Below, in pieces: positions 12,317 to 57,300 of a stretch of 64,000 bases of DNA (its first letter is position 1; the number at the start of each line of letters is the position of its first letter). Both the position numbers and the translations under genes were made by a program. Source of the DNA: Amphibalanus amphitrite (lineage: Eukaryota; Arthropoda; Thecostraca; Balanomorpha; Balanidae); NCBI RefSeq assembly GCF_019059575.1, contig NW_024881676.1, forward strand, positions 560,501 through 624,500. Direction: 5' to 3'. The notes beneath the pieces are model-generated. The model was not told the origin of the DNA and made no database searches. It saw only the letters and a program-made list of their open reading frames with translations.

Positions 12317-13483
12317 AATATCGGCAGGGGCGTAGCCAAGGGGGAGGGGCCACGGGGGCAATGGCCCCCTCCCTTGAGCGCAAAACGCGCCATGGGAGAG
12401 CCCCTCAGGCCCCGGGATATTTTTTTTTCAAACACTGGATAAAACATCTTTTACTCGGAAGAAAATTGATATCGAAGTTTCATTTCTCTGGCCTTCTGAT
12501 GACCCAATGGGCCCCTGCACTCATCCGATGACCCCCGGTTTTCTGGGGCCCCTGGTCGCCTAGGGGGCCCCGGTCGCTTGAGGGCTAGTCGCCTGGGGGC
12601 CCCTGGTCGCCTGGGGGCCTGGTCGCCTGGCCCCTGCCCCCTGGTCGCCTGGAAGAACGTTTGTCACCTGCAGTGGCATAGCCAATGAGGGGGCCAAAGG
12701 GACCATGCCCCCCCCCTGGAAGCCAGGGGTCCTTATTCTATAGGGGCCCCTGGCTGACACAGTGGGCCCTTGGCGACGCAAAGGCCCCTGCGGCAGATCC
12801 TTTGACACAGCTGAGTAGTTATACTTTGGCCAAGAGAGCCCCAATTTTAGAGCCTTGGGGCCCTATTGAAACCAGGGGGCCAGTTGGATGGGATGGGTCC
12901 AACTTGGGTCCAACGGTGTGTAAACAGAATCAATGCGTTCCGACTGTTGGTCTGACCCTATATCGGTTTGAGGGAGCTCGGATCGGATCCACTGTCGATT
13001 TGAGGGGGCCCTATCGGTTTGAGAAAGCCCTCAAATGCCCTGAACGGGTCCTTAGTTTGTCTAAGAGAGCCCTCCGTCGGCATGACTGGGCCTCTGCAAG
13101 TGCAAGGAGGGCTTTTGTCGGTCTTAGTGGCCCTTAGGCGGCTTATATGACCCTCAGACGGCTTACGAGGCTCTCATGCGCTGTAGGGGCCTCTGACGGT
13201 CTGAAGAACCCTCATCCGACCTACGGGCCCTCAGACCGCCCTCAAAACCGACTGGCGACTCTATGAAGCTATTCGTGGGCCTATCTAACAGGGCCCATGG
13301 ACTGCTTACCCCCTAAGTTCTAATATTTTTGTTAATAAATATTTTTTTCCTATTTATTTGGGCCCCCTCCAAAAAATATTGGATGCAACCAGATGGCTTT
13401 TTGGATTTTGAGGGGGTTATCTTGGGCCCCTGTGCGTTTGGCCCCCTCCTTGAGGAAATCCTGGCTACGCCCCTGAATATCGG
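12317..13483. mobile_element. Second nested hAT-like element
   Basis: AATATCGG is duplicated exactly at 12,317-12,324 and 13,476-13,483. The ends CAGGGGCGTAGCC and GGCTACGCCCCTG are perfect 13-bp inverted repeats. The body (12,325-13,475, 1,151 bp) is full of degenerate GGGGCCCCTGGTCGCC and GGGCCCT-type repeats. A second end-like motif, CAGTGGCATAGCCA, sits inside at 12,670, hinting at an older nested copy. No transposase is visible. Confidence 0.87.
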
Positions 13484-13580
13484 GCAACCAGAAAACTTTT
13501 TTGACCTTCAAACAGCATCCAGTTTGCTTAAGACCAGAAAGGTAGTACCGGACGTCCGGCCGGACCAGAATTTTTGCATT

Positions 13581-15378
13581 GGGGCATTCCACGTCAAATC
13601 GAACAAAAATCGGCTGTTTTGCACCTTACCATCAGCGATTTCATTATAAATTTGTGAGCGAGTTCCTGTGTCGCCCCGGACATTACATTGATGTTTTTTG
13701 CACATTCTGACCACAGGTCTTCTAAATATAGGGCATCGAATTTTTACAAAATGTTGCATCTTTATATTTTTGAACGACCATAACTTTGGTTGTACTTGTT
13801 TGATTTGAATGAAATAAACCTTACTGTTTAGGTAATTTCTTAAGCATTTGTTTAGAATTGCATCGACTTAAATATATGACCTTGAAATTTGCTTAACTCT
13901 GTTCTTAAGCACAAAAATTGAAATAGCAAAAAACACGCCACCTTCGATTTGGCTCATTTTCATATATTTTATTGCCTACCATATTCTTAACAACCTGTGA
14001 AAAAATTAGAGTGGGCCATTCATAAGTTTTGAAGGAAATGGCACATATGCAAACGTATGTTAGCACGCGCAGTGGAGGGGGAAGAGTGAGTTTCGCCCCA
14101 CCCCTCCTGTTTTTCGCCAATATCTCATAATATTGATGCGAAATTACTTATGGCTACCTGTCCAGAATTGAATTGATCATCTCATCGTGCAAGCAATAAG
14201 AAAATTGGTTCACAACTGTTCTAGTAATAGCGGTGTAAAGTGAACATCCTGTCGCCGCGGCGACGCGGCGACTCGGCAGCCGGCGCCGACCGCTACGCGC
14301 CGCCTGAATTGTAGACTGTGCCGGGACGGAACGGAACGGTTCCGTCTTTACATCGCGCTCCTTACCGCTGATTACGTTCGATTCGCGTCAAATTTTGTGA
14401 GAAGACTAAGAAATGTACAGGCAATCTTATGGTGAAAGAATTCTGAAAATAGGTTGGTAAACAATTGAAATATGAACGTGTAAACACAAAATTGTGACTG
14501 CTGCGTTTCCCGCGTCGGCCGATCCCGCCTCAGCCGGCGACATGTTACTCAATTAGCAGGACTCTAACTGCCATATTTATTATCGGATTAACTAGAAATT
14601 CCCCATACATACTCAAAAATGTATGTTCTTTCGTATAGTGAAGATCAAAAGACGTGAAGATATCGTTGCGTGATAATGTTTTCGTTGAATTTATTTCATG
14701 ATGCATTTCCACACGGCTCAAAATTCACCGCAAAATACCGTTTGCCTGAGACACTTTTACAATGGAACGTGAATGCTTGACTACGATGACTATGCATTTC
14801 CATTCTCGCAGAGTTTGGGATATCACTAATCAGCAATCAGTCATTTCAGAAAGTGTACACAAGCAAGCATGTCTTGACTCTGTCTTTCAAGGACACGCGC
14901 GGTTGCGTGATGTTGATGCATGAAACGGCGTTTGCCGCGAAAGTTATGAATGGCCCACTCCAATTCTTTCACAGCTGGTTAGGAACATTGTGACGGACAT
15001 AATATGTAAAAATTACTAAAATCGAAGGTGGCGTGTTTTTTGCTATTTAAATTTTTCTGTTTTCATTCAAGGTCAAATGCATTTCAAGGTCACTTCAATT
15101 TAATTCTATAATTAAAAATCAAAGTCTTATCAATTGCCTACAAGACCCTATTAATATAATTTTGATACCAGAAAAGGAACCAGAGTTATAAGCATTTAAA
15201 AAAATAATGTGTGGCATTTTTGGCTATATTCGATGACCTATATCTCGGCGATACGTTATCAAATTTCGAAAATATTATACGTAACTCAGTTTTGAACCAT
15301 GCCCAGTCTGCCTACAAATTTTCAGAAAAATCGAAGGGGATGACGGATTTCGGTGTTTGATTTGACGTGGAATGCCCC
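13581..15378. mobile_element. 1.8-kb inverted-repeat DNA element
   Basis: The ends are GGGGCATTCCACGTCAAAT (13,581-13,599) and its complement, which ends at 15,378. Further inverted pairs lie inside: ACACGCCACCTTCGATTT at about 13,932 against 15,020-15,041, and GAGTGGGCCATTCATAA at about 14,010 against about 14,945. The element is therefore a long, imperfect fold-back. ATT flanks both ends, but the flanks allow several readings, so the target duplication and the superfamily are unresolved. No coding frame is visible. Confidence 0.7.
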
Positions 15379-15484
15379 ATTTGCTTCTGGGTGGGCAAAT
15401 CGACGCCACTGGGTGGGCAATTGTGGTGACTGGGTGGGCATTTGCCCACCCAGTGGGTATGTTAGAGGAGGCCCTGCAGTTTGT

Positions 15485-49258
<33,774 letters not shown>

Positions 49259-50614
49259 AGGTCTTCCTTGTTTCCCTGATCAAACTTCTTGCTATGCCAT
49301 CTTCGGCGGAGCTATGCCTATCTCATACCTGCCGAACTTTTTCGCAGCTCTGACCTGAAGAACCTGCCGTTCGCTTATCCTTGTTCGCCTGCTTCTGGCC
49401 ATATTAGGTGTCCCAAATCTTTGGCGCCTTTCCCCCAGCTTCATGCCGCTTTCTTGCTTAGATCATCAAGCATATACTTCAGCCTTTTTCTTTTCTCTAT
49501 TGTTTTTGCCCATTTTTCTCGTATACCTATGTCCATTTTTCTACATTCAGATTCAGTCACGAGAGAAGGTGACAGGAGCCTAAATTCCGCCCCTCTCCGC
49601 GCCAAGACGAGCTCTGGGTGACACATGCCATGGACAGTGTGCACCCGACATGTGCTGCCTCTGGGACCTTGTATTCCTTGTCTATCCACTCCCTGAGCAC
49701 CCTCGGAGCCCTGACGGCGGCGGCACCACGTCCCCCGGTGGCGGAGTCGGAACGGTTGTGATCGGGGCAGCCAACCTCTGCTGATGTCGCTGGGTTCTCC
49801 TCGGCGCAGCGAGTGTAGGGTCTGGAGGACACGCAGCGCGTCCATGACCCTTCGAAGGCATCTACGAACGAGGGCGTTCATTATCCGCGCGATATGAAGT
49901 TCCGCCCAATACCCTTGAACCTCATTCAAGGCCATTATTGTCGCCAATGACCGAAAAATGTAACCCAAGGGCGTCTTTGGGCAAGGAAATCTAACGCTTT
50001 TCACGTTAGACCAATTCCTATCATACCTTTCGTTCCCTTATATTCGAACGGATGCAGAACCAAGCTCCCATTCCTCAGCAATTCTTTCCGTCTCTGTCGC
50101 TGCTCGCCACACCCTATCTGTTGTTTGATGTCTCGCATTTTCTCGCGTTTTCACGCTCGTTTTTCGCACAGATGCACCAGCAGCATGCTCGCACTGCGCA
50201 TGTGTGACCTTTTCAGCTCAGCTGGCGGCATGGTGACCCTTACCCCACCCCACCCCACCCCTCCCCGCCGCTGACTGGCTGGCTTGATGTGTGGCATGTG
50301 CATGTGGCAATGTTACCCCTGTGGTGGGCAGGTGTGTTGGACTTGTTGGAGAGTGTGGGTGGAGTAAGGTGATACTTACGAGTATGATACGGTGAAGATG
50401 GTATGGGAACGTGACAATCGCGAAATGGAATCGTAAGGTGGGCAGGTTCATATACAGATTAAGTGCAGGATTAATTGCGCTGGAGAGATATGATAAGCAC
50501 ATTATATTACGTTAGTTATGGAGCCGGATAGTTATATCGACCTTGCCTCTGATTTAGGTATGTGTTACTCCGTGGCGGTTTTGGGTTCTAGTTGAAGTGA
50601 TCGGGGCCGGACGG

Positions 50615-50775
50615 GTCACAGACATAGGCGGCGGAACGGGGAGGGCACCGTGCCCCCCTTTGATTTTGACCTTTTAACATTAGCCTTGTGGGCGTTGTAT
50701 GGAAGGAATGGGACCAAAAGTCGGCAGTGCCCCCCCCCCCTTAATTGAAGATGTTCCGCCGCTACTGGTCACAGA
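50615..50775. mobile_element. 145-bp hAT-like MITE
   Basis: GTCACAGA is duplicated exactly at 50,615-50,622 and 50,768-50,775. Between them the 145-bp unit has ends CATAGGCGGCGGAAC and GTTCCGCCGCTACTG, inverted with 12 of 15 matching. The 8-bp duplication and CA/TG ends fit a hAT-type MITE. Confidence 0.82.
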
Positions 50776-53746
50776 GGTCGTGTGCGACTGTCGATCCGAG
50801 TTTGCTACTGTCTGTGACCAGTGAGACTCCCTAATTGGATCAGAGCATCATGAGTCCAGGTCAGCCGCCCGATTCAGCGCGGCCTCCGATAGCTGGAGGG
50901 AGGTGCCCGGGGCCGGGGGGGGGGGGGTCAAACCGAACTTCCGACACCAGTCTGTAATGGGTAGCAGGAAATAGAACTGGACGCGGCCGCTCGGACCCAC
51001 TGAAAATTGTATACGATCTCGGACTGAAGCGGCCCACTGACTTCGCTCGGTTACCGACCAACTTTGGCAAATTTACGTCTCAACTTGGCCGACGATTGAA
51101 ACCAAGTGTGCCGATGTTCCGAAGTTCTCGGTCGTAAATGGCGATGGATTCTGATGTTGAGACGGCTGACTGGGGTGGGGCGGGGGCGGGGTCGGCAGGC
51201 GAAATGGGGGCGTGCCGGCGGTTAGCGCCGCCCGCCGGTGATGGGCAGGGGCAACTCCCGGCTGGGGCGGCTCCCGAGTTTGGCAATTCGGATCCATCGA
51301 TGAGCGACGGTCACGTTTCGCGCATTGTTTTACCGAGACTGCGGTGTTGGCGGAACAAAGCCGAGCTTACCGCTCGACGGTCAAATAACGCCAACTCGCC
51401 GCAAACTTCCGCACTAACTTGGCGCATTGTTTAACCAAGAATACTCTGGGCTAGCGTTTCTTCATAAACAGCACTGCCAAACTTTGAACCGGAGAACGTC
51501 CTGTCTGGATTTTTTCTCCGCTCGTTCGGCAACTTCTTTCGCGAAGTTTCCCCGAAAGTTCGTCGCTGAGTTGTGTCGGCCGAGCTTTTGTATCCGAGCT
51601 TTTGCTGTGGATTCCACTATCCCCAGGCGAGGAGTGATGGATCTCACCTGGCAAAGTCTGGATATGGATGTATCTCTGAGATTGGTTCTGAGGAAACCAC
51701 TGGTTTTGGTTTCCGCCGCTGCCCTGGCGTTTTCTAGGTGTCTGACGGTCGAGTTCCTAAGTCACCAGTCAGTGAAGGGACAGGTTCGCCGCGAGCAGAA
51801 TTGAAAAATATCGGGGAAGAGGTTTCGATAGTTGAGGTGCTGGTGGTTTGGACAAAGCGGAATCTGGGCAAATAAGGGGGGGGGGAGAAATTGAAGTGTT
51901 CGAAGGTCACGGGTAATGTGTGTGCTGGAGAGGGACAACCTACCATTGCGGGGGGTTCGGGGGGTACGGACTACGGGGTCGTCTGAATTCACCGGGCCCG
52001 GTCTGCGCCCCTCACCGCCGTCACTCTGTCCCTGCCGCTGGGTGTCGGTGGCACTCTGTACCTCACGGGCCCCGACCTAAGCCTGTAGCTGTCTGTGTAC
52101 CCCTAGGTTCCAGAGCGGCTCTGAGGGGGGTCGCCGCGGCCGCCCGAGCAACACTGCAGCGAGCCACAGTACCTGAGTCAAGGTACTTGGTACTCGGTAG
52201 TCGCGGGACGCGCGCTACAGACGCCCGGCCGACGCCGCGGCTTGCTTGCTTTTACAATGGGACGCGGGGCAGGGTTTTACTATGGTAGTTAGTGGGATTG
52301 GGGAGATTGAAGTGCAGCAGGATGGGTCCAAGTAAAATGGACTCTGCTGCAGTTAGTGAAATTTGTATTTCTATTTGTAGTTGTATTTGGAATTTGGAGA
52401 ATCTCCTTTGCCTCCCAATCGGGAACTATTTCTTTTGAACTTTCTCAGAAAATTTCACAATCATGCGTCTTTCGGGCATCTTTGAGTACTCGGCTGGCTC
52501 TCATAGCTCATACCAGTCGTTAGATAGTTCAATGTTGAATTGGTACGAGTGGATGCAGCTAGCATTGAGCTAGACTGCAGGGTGACTCTGCTTTGCACAC
52601 GGTGCCCCGGCTAGCCACTTCTAACCACCCTCGCTTGCTCCCTGCTTCTTTGTGGTGGCAGTGCGCCGGCCTCACCCTCGCTTACCCGTGCTGCTGTTCT
52701 AGTTAGTTCACCATTTAAGTCTTATGTCGTTTTGAAAGCCGCTCTTTCACTAGCTGTTTTTACAGTTTCAAACTTGTATGCTTGGAATATAATCTTTTTT
52801 CTCTCTTATTAGCATTGCAGTAACATTGTCACATTAAGGTGGTTGATTATTTGCCAATGACTGTTTAATAGACCGAATCAAATGCCACAAAAATAATGAT
52901 TATGCTACGTTCGTTATCATGTTGTCTCTATGATCTTTGCGTGTCCATGGCAGTGCCCACCAGTGCCTACCATTCGCTGTATTTGAGCCCCCATGACCCA
53001 CCCTGGCTGACCTCTGCCGGCCGTATTGGGGCACCCCCGTGACCTAGCCTGGCTGACCTCTGCCGGCAGCCGACCAGCACACAAGAGAGCCATAGCTTAA
53101 TAAAGCCAGAGTCGTCGGACATCCACTGAGCGCGCCCGCAGTGCCACCTGCCGGCGCTCGGACGAACTACACATCCGCCGTCGCCCGATGTGATAGGCGA
53201 CGTGGTGGGTGCGCCGGGATCCGTCGGAACCACCGGAGACCGCGGGGAACCACTGGGAACCAGCGGCGCCGCGGCGGCCGCGACGAATCGCCCCAGCGGC
53301 TGGCGCTGACTGGAGCGGGGAGCCGGGGACTGACAGTGCTGGACATTTCTCCATCGCACCGACCGGCGCGCCGGGGCCGGGCCGAGTGTACGCGTGCGTG
53401 TGTGTGTCTGTGTGCGTGTCTGCGTGCGTGAGAGGGCGGCGGGGGCGCGGCCGCCGCGAGTTGCCGAGCTCGGGAAGCTCCTGTACAAACCGCGCGTATT
53501 TTTGCTGTGTCTGATGCGTGAGCGAGGAGCGGGCCGCCGCGCGAGCGACGAGGCTCGCCGGCCGCCAGAGAGACGAGACGAGTCGCCACCGGGACGCCCT
53601 CAGAGAGCCCAGACGAACCGACGACGGCGGCGGCGGCGGGGCGGCAGCCGCCGGCGACCTCCGAGCGCGCCCGACCCGCCGCCGCCGCCCCAGCCCTGTG
53701 TATATTACCGTTCATGGTCATTTGGTCATCATGTAGATCTTCCATA

Positions 53747-53752
53747 AATAAA
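53747..53752 (+). terminator. Candidate polyadenylation signal AATAAA
   Basis: An AATAAA lies just after a GC-rich block and is followed within about 25 bases by T/G-rich sequence. It may end the CtBP transcript, but the distance from the stop codon makes this uncertain. Confidence 0.35.
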
Positions 53753-53901
53753 GGAGACTTAACGTTGATCTGTCTGTTGCGGGCGGCGCGGCCGGCCGGC
53801 CGGTTGGACGGCTGGGAATGGTGTCGCCGCCGGTTTGGACTGTGTGCCGTGCCGGCAACGGTCGGCATTGTGTAATCTCGCGTCAATGACCTGGATCGAG
53901 G

Positions 53902-53907
53902 AATAAA
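53902..53907 (+). terminator. Candidate polyadenylation signal AATAAA with GT-rich downstream element
   Basis: AATAAA is followed 25-45 bases later by TGTGTGTATGTGTG, the typical arrangement of a cleavage site and downstream element. Of the two + strand signals it has the better context. Confidence 0.45.
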
Positions 53908-54210
53908 GCGCGCAGTGGTCGGATGTTACACTATGTGTGTATGTGTGATGATCGGGAGCTATAACCCCACGGGGGTTAATCGTGAGAATCTGAAGGGGTT
54001 AAAAGTATCACAACTCAGTATCGCACAGCACGGGAACAAATCACTGCTACACCCACGCCCTACAATTCATAGACCATAATCACCACCGAGCTTGATCCTG
54101 TATTTCAGTTCCACCTCATTTCACCGACAATCATTGCCACAGTTTCGGTCCGATCCGGGCCTGTGATCACAAACCCCACCGCCCGCGCACCACCCTACGA
54201 ACGGGGCGGC

Positions 54211-54345
54211 TCACAGCTGGTTTCCGAAGAAGTTGGCGGCCATGGCGAGCACTGGGGAGCCCGAGGGGACGCCCGGGAAGGGTCCCGAGGCGGCCGCAAT
54301 GTCCAGGTGGGAGTACTTGAGCGGCTTCTCCGAGTCAATACCGTG
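54211..54345 (-). CDS. M17 aminopeptidase coding exon 12
   Basis: This exon encodes the last 44 residues, HGIDSEKPLKYSHLDIAAAS through FFGNQL, and the TGA stop. KYSHLDIA is the family's final conserved motif. The acceptor is CTCCGCAG. No clear AATAAA is seen on the minus strand between the stop and 53,900. Confidence 0.92.
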   Translation of the reverse strand, partial: HGIDSEKPLKYSHLDIAAASGPFPGVPSGSPVLAMAANFFGNQL

Positions 54346-57300
54346 CTGCGGAGAGAGTAGAGGGGAGGTGAGCGGGGTAGATGCGGTATCACGTGCTGAC
54401 ACGTGCAGTGGAAGTGGGGCGCGAGCGCTACGGGAAGGTCAATGGACAACTGCGTCATAGGCGATACGGAAGCGAATTTTTAGTCTTCGATGCTCGGGAG
54501 GCAGATAATGCTAAACATTGAGCAAGAGAAACCGGAAGCAAAGCTTGTGACGACGTACTCCAGCCTTCCTGCTGTATTCTGGATAAATATTGTTTGAAAT
54601 CATCTACAGACTGCACTACATCCCAAAGACGTCGACGGGTTCCTTCGCGTCGCAAATCCTGCTGGGGCAAATCATTACCCTCTTCTCGACTCCCACCAGT
54701 CATTGTTTTTCACACCATCTCCCTCTCTCCCTCCCTGAATCTCACCGTCACCCAATCACCCCTTTGGGACCCGTCCCGCCCCTCTTCCGTCACCCCACTG
54801 ACCTTGTCCAGCCCGGAGGCCATGATGAGGAAGGCGGCCGGCCCTGGTGGCCGCGCGGGGTGCGGGACGACGGAGCGTTGTTACACTGCAGAACGTCCTC
54901 GTACTCGGACTTGCCTGGAACGGGGAGACAGTGGGGCGGTTATTGGACGGTTACATAGAGCTGCTGCACGGCTAGCGTTATTACAAACACACAGTTGCAC
55001 GCGAAACGACCTGCGCTGGTGGCGCGGGAGGGCGAAGAAGGGGGCCAGACTTTGGTGAAGGAGGTCGAGGTGAAGCAGAGTGGCCAAACATTCCAGCAAG
55101 GGTTTGGGGTTTAAAACCGCCCTCCTCTCCAGTCTCCACCCTTCCGAAAAAAAACCTTTTACGTGCGTGAACTCCATCACGTTCGCTCATCCCTGAGGAA
55201 GGTGTCGTCCTTGAGGAAGGCAAGCTTCCTTGAGGAAGGTTCGCTCGTTCTTACCCTTGTGAAAGGTGTAATCCCCGTTCTTACCCTCGTTAAAGGTGTA
55301 GTCCTGTCCCGTTCTTACTCTTGTGAAAGGTGTAATCCCCTCTCTCGCCCTTGTGGAATATGTACTCCCCCAGTATTCTTACCCTTGTGGAAGGTGTAGT
55401 CCTCCCTGCGGATGGTGTTAATCTCGAAGGGGTCGCCCATCAGGTCGCCGGCCTCTGAGAAGCGCGCTGAGCAGTGCGCCTGGCGCGCCGGCCCATTGTC
55501 CAGTACTGACGCGTAGCCGTCTCCGCAGGCCAGGCAGGCGTGTCCGGTGAGCGTGGCCACCGTCATCAGGTAGGGGTTCACCTCGCCGGCGGCGCGCTCC
55601 TTCATCTGCGGAGGGGAAGGGGGTGAGAGTGAGGGCGGAGGGAAGGGGTACACACTTACTACACGTAGTACACTACGCTCATGGGAGTTTGTGGTTGGTA
55701 GTTGGGGATGTTCGTGAGTTTGTAAACATAGCAGTTCGCGGTGGGGACTTGGAAAGTGAATGGAGGAAAACTGAATGGAGGGTGCGAATGAATGGTGTGG
55801 CCACGAGTCCACGGCAGATCGATAGCACTGTTGGGGCTGCCACGAGCCAGGGGCTCGTTTATTGCAGGCCATTAACAGCGTGACTTATTCATTCTAGGAC
55901 ACACCCAAGTGATCCATTCACTACTGCCGGAATGCTACTGCGGTCCGTAGTGGTGCTCCATTGCGACATCGAATCTATATTTCTATTATAATACTGACGT
56001 CCAGGCTCCAGCGTTCCCACCGACGTTATTCGAACCTGCTGATGTTCACATCACTTCTGATATTGCCGTCACTGACGAGTGACGTTACGCTGCACCACTC
56101 ACCAGACAGAGGAGGTCGGCCATCACCATCCGTCCCTCGGCGTCAGTGTTTCCCACCCTGCCGAACGACGAGAAACGGCGTTAGCGCAACAAACACACAA
56201 GCACACGAACCGAATAGGATAAATACAATGCTGTTCACTGAATCTTGTCTTTTCAATCAATCCGCATGCTGCTCAATGTCGTTTTCCTTCTCGATAACCC
56301 GGAAAAATATAAGAATATCAATTATCATATCTACGTCGCCTTCCCAGTCAACCACTAACCTACCCTACCCACCCTTAACAAGGTCGGCACCCCCGTACCC
56401 TTCCAGCCTGAACCCGCAAGTACGGGCACCTTGGTCGATGAGTGCTACGCCTGACTAAACCACACCGATCACTGACTTATGAGTAGGTAGCACTGTTAAT
56501 CCCAGTCGCTGATCCCTGTCCTACCCCAGCTTTACCCAGCCCGAACTCCTAACCTACCCCAGCTTTACCCAGCCCGAACTCCTAACCTACCTCAGCTCTA
56601 TTCCCTGAACCCAGCCCTAATCCCAGGTCCTAACCAGTGACCGCAGCCCTAACCCTGATTCCAGCCCTAACCCCCGTCCCCACCCCTGACCACAGCCCTG
56701 ACCTTAGTGACCCCCACTGACCTGATGCGGACGCCGGCGCGCGATGTGATGATCTCGTCAGCCACGTATCCGTCGGCGCCCACCGAGTTACGCACCATAC
56801 ACATCACACCGACCACCTTAATGCCCTTGGGGCGCAGCTCGGCCAGAGTCTGACGGATATAGAGGGACACGGGTCACACGGGGTCACACACAGTAATACG
56901 GGGCGCAGCTCGGCCAGAGTCTGACGAATATAGAGGGTAGACGGGGGTCACATGAGGTCACACGGAGTGATACCGGGTCACACGGGCTCAGGCGGTGAAG
57001 AAACTGGTCTCAATGTTGATGGAGTGGTCGAGACAGGTAGGCGCAAAGTAAAACTGTGATTGGGCGAGTAAGGAATGCGCATAAAAAGCTACACAACTAT
57101 GATTCGTAACATAATTAGACAATTGGGTAAGCACGAGTGTCATTTCAGTGATTCGAGGACCAAAAGAAGTTAACAAGATGTGGAATTGAAACGATTATTC
57201 ATTAACTTCATTCGTGATGTCCATTTCGGTATGATTTAGACCAGCCGTTGCGGCTCGTCGCGGTGCTGGCCGGACCCGTTCCGCAATGGAAGCTGCTATC

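Larger units (their letters stand above)
9539..15484. mobile_element. Large hAT-like element with perfect 8-bp target duplication (composite)
   Basis: The 8-mer CAGTTTGT occurs at 9,539-9,546 and again at 15,477-15,484. Inside it the ends are exact inverted repeats, CAGGGCCTCCTCTAA (9,547-9,561) and its complement (15,462-15,476). An 8-bp duplication and ends of the form CAGGG are diagnostic of the hAT superfamily. Subterminal ACTGGGTGGGCA motifs repeat near both ends, as is common in hAT elements. The 5.9-kb body contains no transposase frame and is largely made of later insertions, listed separately. Confidence 0.85.
49259..53950 (+). other. CtBP 3' untranslated/downstream region
   Basis: No coding sequence is supported. 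The region holds the 145-bp MITE (50,615-50,775), a 58-bp tandem repeat at about 52,990-53,070 and a GC-rich block at about 53,100-53,720. The first convincing AATAAA on the + strand after the CtBP stop is about 4.5 kb away. Either the CtBP 3' untranslated region is long or a non-canonical signal is used earlier. Confidence 0.5.

Noticed and set aside
13578..15381. ATT as a 3-bp target duplication of the 1.8-kb fold-back element
   Set aside because: The flanks are AT-rich and several alignments of the ends are possible. ATT could be chance, so no superfamily was assigned.
56600..56690. CCCTAACC-like repeats resembling telomere sequence
   Set aside because: The units are irregular (AGCCCTAACC, CAGTCCTAACC) and arise from a local intronic repeat. 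Not a telomeric array.
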